From assembly GCA_028279885.1 (NCBI GenBank), contig JANQMX010000060.1, positions 1-64,000 on the forward strand: DNA of 64,000 nucleotides, read 5' to 3'. Below the pieces are notes generated by a model. The model was not told where the DNA came from and searched no databases. It saw only the letters and a list, made by a program, of their open reading frames with translations. Made by a program: the position numbers and the translations under genes. The DNA comes from Rhodovibrionaceae bacterium. GTDB taxonomy: Bacteria; Pseudomonadota; Alphaproteobacteria; Kiloniellales; DSM-21159. Positions 51,436-60,575 of the stretch are shown here, one piece after another. The stretch's first letter is position 1; each line of letters begins with the position of its first letter.

Positions 51436-52389
51436 TTACTTCGCCAGACCGCTCTCTTCGATGATGTTTGAGGTCAGGACCGCATAGCCGTCGATGATCT
51501 GCTTGAAGCTCTTGGCGTCGCGGAAAACGGGTTTGTAGCCAGCTTCCGACATTTTCTTTTTGTAGGCTGGGCTCTCGTAAGTCTTCTGCAACAAACCGGA
51601 AAGCATGGTGACCACGTCGTCGGGCGTGCCTTTCGGTACGGACCAGCCGCGGAAGGTCGCCCAGATTTCAATATCGATACCGGCTTCCTGATAGGTCGGT
51701 ACGTCCGGGAAGGCTTCATCGCGCGCGTCGGACGCGATGGCAAGGATGCGGACGCTGTCGGTCTTGGCGTGATTTGCAGCTTCGCCGAGCGGCCAAAGGG
51801 CGCCGTCGGCATGCCCCCCGAGCACGGCCTGCAACTGCTGTCCGAAGCCTTTGGTCGGAATGTAGTTGAACTGTGCATCGGTCACTTGCTGGATGGCGAG
51901 ACCGCCCATGTGATGGGACGTACCGATGCCGGCAATCACGATATTGAGCGGCGCCTGCTTTGCTGCGGCTATGAACTGGTCAGCGGTCTCGAAGGGTGAA
52001 CTGGCGGGCACGACGATGACGCTGGGATCAAGGTTGTACAGGCCGACCGGCAGGAAATCGTCGATGGAGTAGGAGGCTCCCTTGAGCTTCGGGTTGGTCA
52101 CGACCGAGCTTGTCATGGCCAGAACGGTGTAGCCGTCCGGCGCCGCCTTCGAGGCAAAGGTCTGGCCCACGACGCCACCGCCGCCGGCCCGGTTCACGAC
52201 ATTGAGCTCAGCCCCTTCGATCAGGGTATTCGCGGTCTCCACGATGATGCGCGACGTTGTGTCGACGCCGCCGCCTGGCGCGAACGGTACGATGAGATCA
52301 ATGTCTTTCGCGGGGAAGTCCGCCGCCGCTGCTGCGCCGACCGCGCCGGCCATCAGACATGATGCAAGGAGCGCGATTGCCTTTTTCAT
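51436..52389 (-). CDS. tctC: TctC/Bug-family periplasmic binding protein
   Basis: Binding protein of the TTT system, 317 residues with a Sec signal (MKKAIALLASCLMAGAVGAA, cleavage near AAA-ADF). FPAKDIDLIVPFAPGGGVDTTSR, NRAGGGGVVGQTF and AAPDGYT are the Bug signature blocks that bind carboxylates via ordered water. GGGAGGAAG precedes the ATG. It is divergent from a LysR gene and lies at the head of an operon of TctCBA, dioxygenase, rhodanese and lyase genes. Residues setting the ligand cannot be judged by eye. Confidence 0.92.
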   Translation of the reverse strand: MKKAIALLASCLMAGAVGAAAAADFPAKDIDLIVPFAPGGGVDTTSRIIVETANTLIEGAELNVVNRAGGGGVVGQTFASKAAPDGYTVLAMTSSVVTNPKLKGASYSIDDFLPVGLYNLDPSVIVVPASSPFETADQFIAAAKQAPLNIVIAGIGTSHHMGGLAIQQVTDAQFNYIPTKGFGQQLQAVLGGHADGALWPLGEAANHAKTDSVRILAIASDARDEAFPDVPTYQEAGIDIEIWATFRGWSVPKGTPDDVVTMLSGLLQKTYESPAYKKKMSEAGYKPVFRDAKSFKQIIDGYAVLTSNIIEESGLAK

Positions 52390-52569
52390 TATTCTTCCTC
52401 CCATTTCTACGTTCTTTCTTGGCCATCCAAGCCATTCAAACTCGGCTCAGCGAGGGGATCGGGAAGAGCTTAGCATCCTCCAATCATTAGAATTAGTTAG
52501 AAATAGTGAGAAAAATATTAGATGTTCAAATGATTTTGCTGGTCCAACATTCATCACGAGGATCTCCGC
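52390..52569. promoter_or_regulatory. Divergent tctC-lysR promoter region
   Basis: 180 bases, with an AT-rich stretch (52480-52545) including ATTAGAATTAGTTAGAAATA and AAATATTAGATG. This is where a LysR-type regulator would bind. Several TTAG/GTTAG and T-N11-A arrangements occur, but none stands out enough to name a site. Confidence 0.4.
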
Positions 52570-53442
52570 ATGCCCCAGGATGTTCAGGTGAGCCATTTGA
52601 GGGCGTTGATCGCTATCGCCGAGGAACACAGCTTCGAGGCCGCTGCTGCGCGTGTGGGGCGCACGCAATCCGCCATCACCCAACAGATGCAGAAGCTGGA
52701 GGAGCGGGTTGGCAAACCACTGTTTGAGACCGTTGGCCGGCGGCGGGAGCTCACGTCTGCCGGCCGCACCCTGGTGACTTACGGTCGCGAAATCCTCTCC
52801 CTGGTTGGCCATGCTTTGGCGGCAACTGACCGGGCAACGGAAAGCGGCGTTGTGACCATTGGCGCGCCGCAGGAGGTGGCCGAGGAACTGCTGCCACGGA
52901 TCCTGACGGGTTTTGCCGGAGACTGGCCCCACATTCGAGTGATGGTCTATGTCGACCGCAGTCCGGCCCTGATGTCTATGCTGGGGGAGGGGCGGCTCGA
53001 CGTGACCCTTTCGACGCGCCGCAACGAAAACTATGACGGCGTCTTGATCGCAACACGTCCTTCTCTCTGGATTGCGGGCGTCAACTACCGGCACGATCCG
53101 AAAATGCCGCTGCCGCTGATCCTGGCGGACGAACCAAGCATGTTTCGCCGCATTGCCCTTGCGGCCCTAGATCTGAGCGGACTCTCCTATGTCGAACGGT
53201 TCACCTCCCCCAGCCTGGCAGGTGTCCGTCTTTGCGTGGCTGCGGGCCTTGGCGTCACCGTGCGCACCGAGAGTTCGTTCTTCGCGGAAACGCGTATTCT
53301 GGGCGCAGAGGAAGGGCTGCCGCCGCTTCCTGACGTCAACTACTATGCCTATCGTACGCCGACGGCGGCATCGCCCGCTGCGTCTGCGCTCTACGAGTTG
53401 ATCCAATCCACCGCGGATCTCCAGGCGGCGGAAGGCCGGTAG
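52570..53442 (+). CDS. LysR-type transcriptional regulator
   Basis: 290 residues with an N-terminal LysR helix-turn-helix (VSHLRALIAIAEEHSFEAAA, then AARVGRTQSAITQQMQKLEE, and LFETVGRRRELTSAGR) and a C-terminal effector-binding domain (VVTIGAPQEVAEELLPRIL, DVTLSTRRNENYDGV). It probably controls the tctCBA/cysteine-dioxygenase operon on sensing the imported carboxylate or a degradation product. AGGATCTCC precedes the start ATG only weakly. It is transcribed divergently with a 180-base gap. Confidence 0.92.
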   Translation: MPQDVQVSHLRALIAIAEEHSFEAAAARVGRTQSAITQQMQKLEERVGKPLFETVGRRRELTSAGRTLVTYGREILSLVGHALAATDRATESGVVTIGAPQEVAEELLPRILTGFAGDWPHIRVMVYVDRSPALMSMLGEGRLDVTLSTRRNENYDGVLIATRPSLWIAGVNYRHDPKMPLPLILADEPSMFRRIALAALDLSGLSYVERFTSPSLAGVRLCVAAGLGVTVRTESSFFAETRILGAEEGLPPLPDVNYYAYRTPTAASPAASALYELIQSTADLQAAEGR

Positions 53443-53482
53443 GCAGGTCCTAAACGCACCCGACACACCGGGACCTTACCGT

Positions 53483-54409
53483 TCATGGTTTCCCAATCGT
53501 CGGTGCGATCAGGTCTGGTAGGATGCCGCAGGCTCTAGCATAGGCGTCGAGGTCTCGACCCGACAGCAGGCCGGTTCCCAGAAGAAGCGTGCGCAAGCCC
53601 GCATTGCGTCCACCGAGGATATCGGTATGCGGGCTGTCTCCGACCGCCAGCACGTCGGCGGGTGCTATGCCCGGCAGAGTTTCCAGAACCCTCTGATAGA
53701 CCGGCAGAAAGGGCTTGCCGAGGAATACGGGGTCAATTCCAACAGCGTCGGCCAGGCGGTGGCTGTACCAGCCCGGGTCGGCGGCGAGGCGCCCCGGTGG
53801 CAAATCGGACCAGGGTGCTGCGATATCCGGGTTGGTTACGATCAATGCCCGAGGATTGCAGCGCAAGCTGCTCTCAAGTCGATCTTGGCGCTCATCGTCC
53901 CAGTCGTCGCTTTCCAGCATCACGAAGCCGCCGGCTGCATCCAGTTGCGCAGGGCTGCCGTCCCACAGGGAAAGCCCCAATGCGGCTAACTCCGGAATTA
54001 CCACCTGCGTTGCCACGACCAACCAGCCTCCTGGGCGCTTATCCAACCGGCTCGTGAGGAGGCTAAGGCCGCTCACGACCTCATCGTCGTCAATCTCAAC
54101 GCCGCGTCCGCGATGACGGGCGGCGATTTCTGCCGGTAGGGCACTGGCGTCATTGGTCAGAACGCGGATCGGGATCCCGAGCCTGCGCAACTGTGCCACT
54201 GCCTCTGCAGCGCCAGGCAGTGCGGCCGTACCGTTGTTAAGCACGCCGAACCCGTCCAGCACGACCGCGCGCGCACCCAATCGGGCCACGGCGTCGACAA
54301 CGCCGTCGACGACAATCGGCTCAACCGGGGTCGGTTTGGACGGCAGGCGCATTTCGCAATCGCGGTAGGCCTGCCAGGCATCTTTAAAGCCGATGGTAGA
54401 AAGGGTCAT
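53483..54409 (-). CDS. HAD-superfamily class IIA phosphatase (NagD/TIGR01459-like)
   Basis: 308-residue HAD hydrolase with a large class IIA cap. Motif I reads VVLDGFGVLNNGTAALPGA: the nucleophile aspartate is present while the second acid is replaced by F-G, as in some class IIA sugar phosphatases. Motif II is RVLTNDAS, motif III lies in LGKPFLPVYQRVL, and motif IV in VLAVGDSPHTDILGG. The ATG at 54409 is preferred over earlier ones, which lack family-like residues. It is divergent from the Liv-type operon, which is associated with small-molecule kinases on the far side, so opposing phosphorylation and dephosphorylation is conceivable. Confidence 0.85.
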   Translation of the reverse strand: MTLSTIGFKDAWQAYRDCEMRLPSKPTPVEPIVVDGVVDAVARLGARAVVLDGFGVLNNGTAALPGAAEAVAQLRRLGIPIRVLTNDASALPAEIAARHRGRGVEIDDDEVVSGLSLLTSRLDKRPGGWLVVATQVVIPELAALGLSLWDGSPAQLDAAGGFVMLESDDWDDERQDRLESSLRCNPRALIVTNPDIAAPWSDLPPGRLAADPGWYSHRLADAVGIDPVFLGKPFLPVYQRVLETLPGIAPADVLAVGDSPHTDILGGRNAGLRTLLLGTGLLSGRDLDAYARACGILPDLIAPTIGKP

Positions 54410-54517
54410 CGCCCGATTTGCCAGTTTCGACGGGGGGGAGAAACTGCCCGTCCTTGAAGCAAAGGGCATGGCGCTGTCAACAAAAACCACATTTTCAGGC
54501 AAAACGGAGCGGAAAGC

Positions 54518-54546
54518 TTGACGGCGCTCAGATGGGAGCCAATACT
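54518..54546 (+). promoter_or_regulatory. Candidate sigma-70 promoter for the Liv-type operon
   Basis: TTGACG (54518-54523) and AATACT (54541-54546) separated by 17 bases, about 115 bases before the binding-protein start. The -35 box matches five of six consensus positions, the -10 box four. The region is divergent between the HAD and binding-protein genes. Confidence 0.4.
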
Positions 54547-54661
54547 CGTCACAGAGCGAGGTTTGCCCTGATATTCTGCGAGTCTGACGGAGGCTCGCGA
54601 AGGGGTGGCCCAATTACGATAGCGCGGGTTTAATCGCGAATTTGGCCACAGGGAGACAATC

Positions 54662-56032
54662 ATGCCGAAAAATTCTGATCAAAACGAGCAATTCCCAACT
54701 CAATCGGGCAATGCTGAGGGGACGCCCGGCGCATCCGGCCTGAATCGTAGGTCGCTCCTGACTGGCGGCATGGCCGCGGTCGGCGGGGCCGCTATCCTCT
54801 CACAAGTCAATGGACCAGCCCGCGCCGCCTCGGGCGACCCGATCCCCATCGGTGCGGCCCTGCCTCTGTCCGGCTTTGCCGCCGCTGATGGCGTGGAGTT
54901 TCGTCAAGGCCTTGAGCTGGCAGCCGATGAGATCAACGCGCTGGGCGGAATTCTCGGCCGCCCGCTGGAGCTGCACTACGAAGACACGGGCGACATGGGC
55001 GCAGACAACGTCTCGCAGGCCATGCAACGGCTCGTCGACCTGGAGAATGTGCACGCGATCATCAACGGCTATAACGTCGGCACCAGCATGATCGAAATGG
55101 ACGTGGCGGCGGACAACGACGTCATCCTGACGCACTTCAACACCTTCATCAGCCACAACACCAAATTCCTGGAAGATCCCGAGCGCTACTACGGCTGCTT
55201 CCAGGGCGATCCGCCGGAGTACTGGTACGGCCCCGGCTTCCTGCTGTTCCTGCAGAACCTGGAGAAGTCCGGAGCATGGCAGCGACCGAACAACAAGCTC
55301 GCCATCATCCCATCGGCGAACGAGTATTCGATCGTTATCGCCAATGCGATGCGCGACCAGGCTTCGGAGTTCGGTTTCGAGATCTCTCTCTTTGAAACCG
55401 TGCCCTTCCCGAACAGCCAGTGGGGCCCTGTGCTGGCTAAGCTGCGAGAGGATCCGCCGGCCGCGGTGGCGATCACCCACTTCCTGCCGCAGGATCTCGC
55501 GCAGTTCATGGTTCAGTTCACATCGCAACCGACGCAAAGCTTGATCTACATGCAGTACGGCCCGTCTCTTCCCGCCTTCAGGGATATCGGAGGCGAGAAT
55601 GTGAACGGTGTCTTGTACTCGACGGTCATCGGCGCCTTGCCCGACGACTTCGGCAAGCCGTACGAGAGGCGCTACAAGGAGCGGTTCGGAGAGAATTCGG
55701 CTCACAACACCGCTTCGCAGACCTACGAGGGGCTCTGGCACTACAGCCTCGCCGCGGCGATTGCCGGCGGCACGGGTGAGCCTTTCGACAAGGAGCAGAA
55801 CAAGAAAGTCGCTGCTGCGATGAACGGCTTGATTTATCGCGGTGTCAATGGGGCGACGCGTTTCGATCCGGAAGGACAGTCGGCATTCTGCTATCCCACG
55901 CAGATCGGTGACCCTTCGCTCGGCATGCCGCATCAGTTTCTGCAACATCAGGACTATAGAGTGCAGGCGAGACTGATCGCGCCCGATCTATACAAGACAC
56001 ACGATTTTGTCGCGCCGCCTTGGATGAAGTAA
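54662..56032 (+). CDS. Branched-chain-amino-acid/urea-type periplasmic binding protein (LivJ-like), Tat signal
   Basis: 456-residue type I binding protein of the HAAT family. After an unusually long polar leader (about 25 residues) comes a twin-arginine motif, NRRSLLTGGMAAVGGAAILS, then cleavage near ARAAS. The mature part has IPIGAALPLSGFAAADG, QGLELAADEINALGGILGR, LHYEDTGDMGADN and AIITHF-type blocks (AVAITHFLPQDLAQFMVQF). Such proteins bind branched amino acids, amides, urea or aromatic acids. GGGAGACAATC precedes the ATG. It heads an operon with LivG, LivF, LivH and LivM subunits. Confidence 0.92.
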   Translation: MPKNSDQNEQFPTQSGNAEGTPGASGLNRRSLLTGGMAAVGGAAILSQVNGPARAASGDPIPIGAALPLSGFAAADGVEFRQGLELAADEINALGGILGRPLELHYEDTGDMGADNVSQAMQRLVDLENVHAIINGYNVGTSMIEMDVAADNDVILTHFNTFISHNTKFLEDPERYYGCFQGDPPEYWYGPGFLLFLQNLEKSGAWQRPNNKLAIIPSANEYSIVIANAMRDQASEFGFEISLFETVPFPNSQWGPVLAKLREDPPAAVAITHFLPQDLAQFMVQFTSQPTQSLIYMQYGPSLPAFRDIGGENVNGVLYSTVIGALPDDFGKPYERRYKERFGENSAHNTASQTYEGLWHYSLAAAIAGGTGEPFDKEQNKKVAAAMNGLIYRGVNGATRFDPEGQSAFCYPTQIGDPSLGMPHQFLQHQDYRVQARLIAPDLYKTHDFVAPPWMK

Positions 56033-56043
56033 TACTCGGAGGC

Positions 56044-56886
56044 ATGGCAAGAGCTACGCAGAACAGCACCGCTTCCGCCGTCGCGCGCCCGGGGGAAGCG
56101 GTTCTTCTTCAGTGTCAAAATCTCACCCGCTTGTATGGCGCGTTGCGCGCCGTCGATGACCTGTCGTTCGATTTGCACCGCGGGGAAGTGCTCGGAATAG
56201 GTGGGCCCAACGGGGCGGGCAAGACGACGTTGTTCGACATCGTCAGCGGGCTGACGAAGACAACAGCCGGGCAGATCCGTCTCGACGGGAGCGACGTCAC
56301 GGACTTGACCCCTGACGAGCGCTGTCGCCTCGGGATCGCGCGCACCTTTCAGCTGAATGCCGCTTTCGACGGCTTGACGGCCTTGGAAAACGTGCAAGTC
56401 GCGGCGCTCTTCGGCGGACGCGAGAACCGCCTGCTCCCGAGGCTGTTCATCGACGCGGCGACCCGCAGGAAATCGCTCGACGCATTGGACCGCGTCGGGC
56501 TCGCGCACCGGGCGGACGTGGCCGTTGACGATATGCCGGTCTTGGAGCGGAAGCTCCTGATGATCGCTGGCGCTATCGTCACCGAACCGCGTCTCTTGAT
56601 GATGGACGAACCTGTAGGCGGTTTGACGCCAAGCGAGATCGAGCTAGTCCAGGGCGTCGTCGAAGGCCTGAAGGGCGATGGCTTGACGATCCTGTTGATC
56701 GAGCACGTGATGCACTTCCTGATGGCCTTGTCGGACCGGGTGCTGATCATGCACCACGGAAGCAAGCTGTTCGAAGGCCTGCCGGAAGACGTCGCGAAAG
56801 ATCCCGAAGTCATTCACGTGTATCTTGGACGGAAGGCAACGGAGCGGCTCCAGCAGTGGTTTGTCGGGCAGGCCCGGCATGACTAG
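56044..56886 (+). CDS. ABC transporter ATPase (LivG type)
   Basis: ATPase subunit, 280 residues. Walker A GGPNGAGKTTLFDIVSG, Q-loop ARTFQLNAAFDGL, signature region DDMPVLERKLLMIAGAIV, Walker B RLLMMDEPVGGLTPSE and H-loop LIEHVMHFL are visible. The signature differs from the usual LSYGEQR of LivG (PVLERKL), a notable deviation in this family position. The ATG is immediately after GGAGGC; a TTG at 56020 overlaps the binding-protein stop. It pairs with the following LivF-like subunit. Confidence 0.88.
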   Translation: MARATQNSTASAVARPGEAVLLQCQNLTRLYGALRAVDDLSFDLHRGEVLGIGGPNGAGKTTLFDIVSGLTKTTAGQIRLDGSDVTDLTPDERCRLGIARTFQLNAAFDGLTALENVQVAALFGGRENRLLPRLFIDAATRRKSLDALDRVGLAHRADVAVDDMPVLERKLLMIAGAIVTEPRLLMMDEPVGGLTPSEIELVQGVVEGLKGDGLTILLIEHVMHFLMALSDRVLIMHHGSKLFEGLPEDVAKDPEVIHVYLGRKATERLQQWFVGQARHD

Positions 56887-57616
56887 CGCGCCGCCGAACG
56901 GGAACGCCGGTGGCCTGAAGGTTTCGGACATCGTCAGCGGATACGGCAATCAACCGGTCCTGCATGGCTTGAGCCTCGACATCGACCCGGGAACGCTCGT
57001 TTCGGTCATCGGGCCCAACGGGCACGGCAAGACAACTTTGCTTCGCACCATCTCCGGCCAGGTGCCCCTTCGAAGCGGCCATGTTCTCCTCAACGGAACA
57101 GATGTTTCGGGGCGCTCTGTGGATGCGATCACAGCCGCGGGAATCGCGCACGTGCCGCAGGGCGATCTCCTGTTTACGGGAATGACCGTCTACGAGAACC
57201 TCTTGATGGGCGCGTATTTGGTGAGAGACCGGGTTTTGCTGCAGAGCCGATTGGACCAGGTGTTCGCCCTCCTGCCAAAACTCGCAGAACGCCGGAATCA
57301 AGTCACCGACAGTCTCTCCGGCGGCGAACGACGCATGGTCGGCATCGGGCGCGGGCTGATGACCGGTGGGCAGGTGCTCATGCTCGATGAACCCTCCCTC
57401 GGCCTCGCTCCCATCGTGATCGATACGATCTATGAGCTCGTCGAGACGTTGAAGGCCGATGGGCGCTCCATTCTGCTGGTGGAAGAGAGTCCTGAGCGCG
57501 TCGTGGATTTCGCTGATCGGATCTATCTGCTCGACAACGGCGAAATCAATTGGAGCGGAACCGCTGACGAGTTGAACGCCAATGACGAGCTTCTATCGAC
57601 GTACTTAGGTGTCTAG
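56879..57616 (+). CDS. ABC transporter ATPase (LivF type)
   Basis: 245-residue ATPase. GYGNQPVLHGLSLDIDPGTL, Walker A GPNGHGKTTLLRTISG, VPQGDLLFTGMTVYENLLMGA, signature LSGGERRMVGIGRGL, Walker B VLMLDEPSLGLAP and H-loop-type LLVEESPERVV follow the LivF order. The H position is glutamate (VEES), a common LivF feature. The start overlaps the preceding stop by 8 bases, with GGCAGG upstream. Together with the LivG-type gene it makes the heterodimeric ATPase of the importer. Confidence 0.9.
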   Translation: MTSAPPNGNAGGLKVSDIVSGYGNQPVLHGLSLDIDPGTLVSVIGPNGHGKTTLLRTISGQVPLRSGHVLLNGTDVSGRSVDAITAAGIAHVPQGDLLFTGMTVYENLLMGAYLVRDRVLLQSRLDQVFALLPKLAERRNQVTDSLSGGERRMVGIGRGLMTGGQVLMLDEPSLGLAPIVIDTIYELVETLKADGRSILLVEESPERVVDFADRIYLLDNGEINWSGTADELNANDELLSTYLGV

Positions 57617-57629
57617 CGAGGATGACGCT

Positions 57630-58514
57630 GTGAGTCCCGAAACACTTGCTCAGATCGTGCTCACCGGTCTCACCGTGGGTGCCATGTACGCGCTTGCCAC
57701 CATAGGCCTTTCCCTCATTTGGGGATCGCTCGGCATGCTCAACATGGCGCACGGCGTCTTGTTGACCATCGGTGGCTACAGCGCCTATGCGGCCGTCAGC
57801 GTCGCCGGACTGCCGTGGCCAATGGGCATCGTAGCCGCCTTGTTGTTCGGGGCCCTCATCGGGCTGCTTCTCTATCTCGGCGTCGTCCGCTGGATGGTGG
57901 GAACGGCGAACTTCGAGACGAACATCATCATCGCGAGCTTCGGAGTCGCGATCGCCCTCGAGAACAGCATCCTGCAGATCTTTGGCGGTCAGCCCTTCGG
58001 CCAGCCCTTGGTGATGCGCGGCGCGGTCGACGTTGGCCTCGTCTCCATTCCCTATCAGAACATCATCATCGTCGTTGGTTCCGCGGGCCTGATGCTGGTT
58101 GCGTCTTACGTGATGCAGCAGACGCGGTTGGGCCGAGCCATTCGAGCCGTCAGTCAGCAAAGGGACGCTGCGGGTCTGATGGGTGTCCCTGTGCAGCGGA
58201 TCTTTCTCATCGTTCTCGTGTTTTCGGGTATGCTCTCGGCCATCAGTGGCGTGATGCTCACGAGTTCGACCCAGCTTGCTCCGGCGCTGGGTCAAGATCC
58301 CATGATCAAAGCCTTCATCATGTGCGTCGTTGCCGGGCTCGGCCACATTGGCGGCGCGGTCGCGATGGCTTTCGCGCTTGCGATGGTCGAAGCCGCCTCT
58401 CAGTTTTGGCTGGGAGCGCGGTGGGGATTCCCTGTCCTGCTTACCCTCGTCATCCTGGTGCTGATCGTCCGCCCGGCCGGCCTGTTCGGCCGTGTCTCGA
58501 TCACCCGGCTCTAG
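57630..58514 (+). CDS. ABC transporter permease (LivH type)
   Basis: 294 residues and about eight hydrophobic segments. VLTGLTVGAMYALATIGLSL, IWGSLGMLNMAHGVLLTIGG, FGVAIALENSILQIFGG and RAVSQQRDAAGLMGVPVQRI (the coupling loop) are standard LivH features. GTG at 57630 follows GAGGATGACGCT; a GTG at 57609 is the in-frame alternative. The gene follows the ATPases, which is a less usual order (SBP-G-F-H-M). Confidence 0.9.
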   Translation: MSPETLAQIVLTGLTVGAMYALATIGLSLIWGSLGMLNMAHGVLLTIGGYSAYAAVSVAGLPWPMGIVAALLFGALIGLLLYLGVVRWMVGTANFETNIIIASFGVAIALENSILQIFGGQPFGQPLVMRGAVDVGLVSIPYQNIIIVVGSAGLMLVASYVMQQTRLGRAIRAVSQQRDAAGLMGVPVQRIFLIVLVFSGMLSAISGVMLTSSTQLAPALGQDPMIKAFIMCVVAGLGHIGGAVAMAFALAMVEAASQFWLGARWGFPVLLTLVILVLIVRPAGLFGRVSITRL

Positions 58515-58527
58515 TGACGCTAGCGCC

Positions 58528-59568
58528 ATGGCTTCATTTCTAAAGCAGCGCTCCCGGATCGACGCGGTCATCGTCCTCGTTCTTTTGAGCGTGGCGGTCG
58601 CTCTGCCATTCTTCATCACCGGCCGTTACTACCTGGGCCAGCTGTCGTTGATGTTCACGTGGATCATTGTCGCCAGCCAGTGGAACCTGCTCTTCGGCGT
58701 CGCCGGCGTCTTCAACCTCGCCCATATGCTGATCTTCGCCTGGGGCGGCTACGTCACGGCAATTCTCGGGGCTCACTTTGGTTGGAGCTATTGGGCCGCG
58801 ATGCCGATCGGCGCGGTCACCACGATCGGCTTCGCTCTCCTCATCGGCGTTGCCTGTCTTCGTTTGAGAGGCGCGTATGTCGCCCTTCTTACGCTCGGTA
58901 TCGCGGAAGTCGTCCGTCAGCTCATCATCACCGATACAGCCTGCTACGTGATGGAAGGTACGCGCTGTGTCCAGTTTGCAGGCGGCGCCACCGGTCTTAC
59001 GGGATATGGGAACTTCGGCACCCGAGCGGTGTTCCGTGGAGACCACGCCATGGTCGACTACTACATCATGCTGTTGGCGATGGTTGTGATCTTGGCGCTG
59101 ACCTATTTCCTGATGCGTGGTCCGATCGGTCTGGGGCTGCGGGCGCTTGGCTCCAATCCCGGCTATGCGGTCAGCCGCGGCGTGAACCGTTTCAAGTTCC
59201 AGATGATGCTGTTTGGGATCAGCGCCTTCTTCACCGGCGTGGCGGGAGCCCTTCACGCGGGACGGATCGGCTCGATCAGCCCCCAGGGGATGATGAGCCT
59301 GGAGCAGCTCCTGTTCGTGATCGGGATGGTGGTGATCGGCGGCATCGGCAAGTTCTGGGGGCCGATTCTCGGCGCCGTTCTGGTCACCGGATTGAACGAG
59401 ATCATGCGTGACTTCGGCGATTTCCGGGTCATCGGCCAAGGACTCATCCTGGCGGCGGTCGTGGTGTTCATGCCGAACGGTATCGTTGGTCTGGTCGAAA
59501 AACTGGCCGGACGGCTGCGGTCGAAGCCACTACCTTCGTGTGCCGCAACTGAAGTCTCGCCGCGATGA
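58528..59568 (+). CDS. ABC transporter permease (LivM type)
   Basis: 346 residues, about nine membrane segments. WIIVASQWNLLFGVAGVFNL, AHMLIFAWGGYVTAILG, RLRGAYVALLTLGIAEVVRQ and GLRALGSNPGYAVSRGVNRF are LivM blocks. In the third quarter, MSLEQLLFVIGMVVIGGIGK is present. The ATG chosen has no clear Shine-Dalgarno sequence and lies 13 bases after the livH stop. Its end converges with the minus-strand kinase gene (29-base gap). Confidence 0.9.
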   Translation: MASFLKQRSRIDAVIVLVLLSVAVALPFFITGRYYLGQLSLMFTWIIVASQWNLLFGVAGVFNLAHMLIFAWGGYVTAILGAHFGWSYWAAMPIGAVTTIGFALLIGVACLRLRGAYVALLTLGIAEVVRQLIITDTACYVMEGTRCVQFAGGATGLTGYGNFGTRAVFRGDHAMVDYYIMLLAMVVILALTYFLMRGPIGLGLRALGSNPGYAVSRGVNRFKFQMMLFGISAFFTGVAGALHAGRIGSISPQGMMSLEQLLFVIGMVVIGGIGKFWGPILGAVLVTGLNEIMRDFGDFRVIGQGLILAAVVVFMPNGIVGLVEKLAGRLRSKPLPSCAATEVSPR

Positions 59569-59597
59569 TGCTCAGTGCGCGGTGGTGAGCGATCTTG

Positions 59598-60539
59598 TCA
59601 GACTTGGCGTAGGTAAGCCGGCCATCGCGGATCGTGCAGCGCGATCCGGGCTCGCATGTGCTTCCAGTGACCGTACTTGAAGAAGTCGAAGTCGATTTCA
59701 GATATCCGGTGCTGGATCATCGCCCAGGTCGACCATTTTATATCGGCCAATCCCTTGTACACGGCGATGCGTGCGACCGCCTGCTGGTCAAGGCTGCCGA
59801 AGTACTCCTCGATCAACTCCGCCTCTTGGTCCGGCGTGAAAAACATCTCGCCGAACCAGAGCGCCAGCTCGTAGGCCCGATCGTTCATGCTGGCGTAGTC
59901 GTAGTCGATCAGCCAAACCCGATCGCTGTCGTCGATCAGGAAGTTCGCGGCGACCGTATCGTTCATGCAGGGGACGAGGTCGAGGCCGCTGGCTTCCAAA
60001 GCGGCTCGCGCGCGCCGGTACTCCGCTTTCAGCCAGGCGATATCGGGTGGCTCCGGCGCGGAGACCTCGTCGACCTGCTGAAAGTGCTCGTCGATCATGT
60101 CGAACAGCGTCTTGGTGGTGCTCAGCGGTGCGACCGTGTGGAAGTCGCGCAGCACCCGTAGCGCGTTCATGCGCACCGCGGGAATCAGGAAGTCGCCATT
60201 GTTGCCGGTCCTTACGTCGGCCAGGAAGGTGGCGACCTCGACGCGTTCGTCTTCCAGGTAGTAGTGGATTTTGGGGCTGATGCCGACCGCATGCGCTTTG
60301 ACGGCCGCGTCATGGGCGACCACCCGATCGATGAACAGCTCGGTCCCTTCGCCGGGAATCTTGACGATGAAATCTTGTTCGGCGCCGTCCACCCGGACGC
60401 GCCAGTTCATGTTGGCAAGGCCGCCGGGGACAAAAGCGTAGCGCAGGTCCTTTCCCTGCCAATCGTCGATCCGGGCGATCACGCTTTCGATTTTCGCTTC
60501 CGCCGGCGTGCCGGGGTTCCCGGGTTGTTTCTCAGGCAT
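59598..60539 (-). CDS. Choline/ethanolamine-kinase-like phosphotransferase (APH fold), catalytic site present
   Basis: 313 residues, ATP-dependent kinase of the choline-kinase/aminoglycoside-phosphotransferase fold. The lid has FVPGGLANMNWRVRVDG with lysine in DFIVKIPGEGTELFIDR. The catalytic loop reads VPCMNDTVAANFLIDD: Asp194 and Asn199 are kept, while the first histidine of HNDxxxxN is Met192. The metal motif is WLIDYDYASMNDRAYELA. It is the last gene of a minus-strand operon (amidase, DeoR, degenerate paralogue, this kinase). It probably phosphorylates the hydroxyl of a small cation or amino alcohol imported by the Liv-type system. Confidence 0.85.
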   Translation of the reverse strand: MPEKQPGNPGTPAEAKIESVIARIDDWQGKDLRYAFVPGGLANMNWRVRVDGAEQDFIVKIPGEGTELFIDRVVAHDAAVKAHAVGISPKIHYYLEDERVEVATFLADVRTGNNGDFLIPAVRMNALRVLRDFHTVAPLSTTKTLFDMIDEHFQQVDEVSAPEPPDIAWLKAEYRRARAALEASGLDLVPCMNDTVAANFLIDDSDRVWLIDYDYASMNDRAYELALWFGEMFFTPDQEAELIEEYFGSLDQQAVARIAVYKGLADIKWSTWAMIQHRISEIDFDFFKYGHWKHMRARIALHDPRWPAYLRQV

Positions 60540-60575
60540 CGGATCGTCTCCGGGCTGGTACGAGATATTGGCGCA

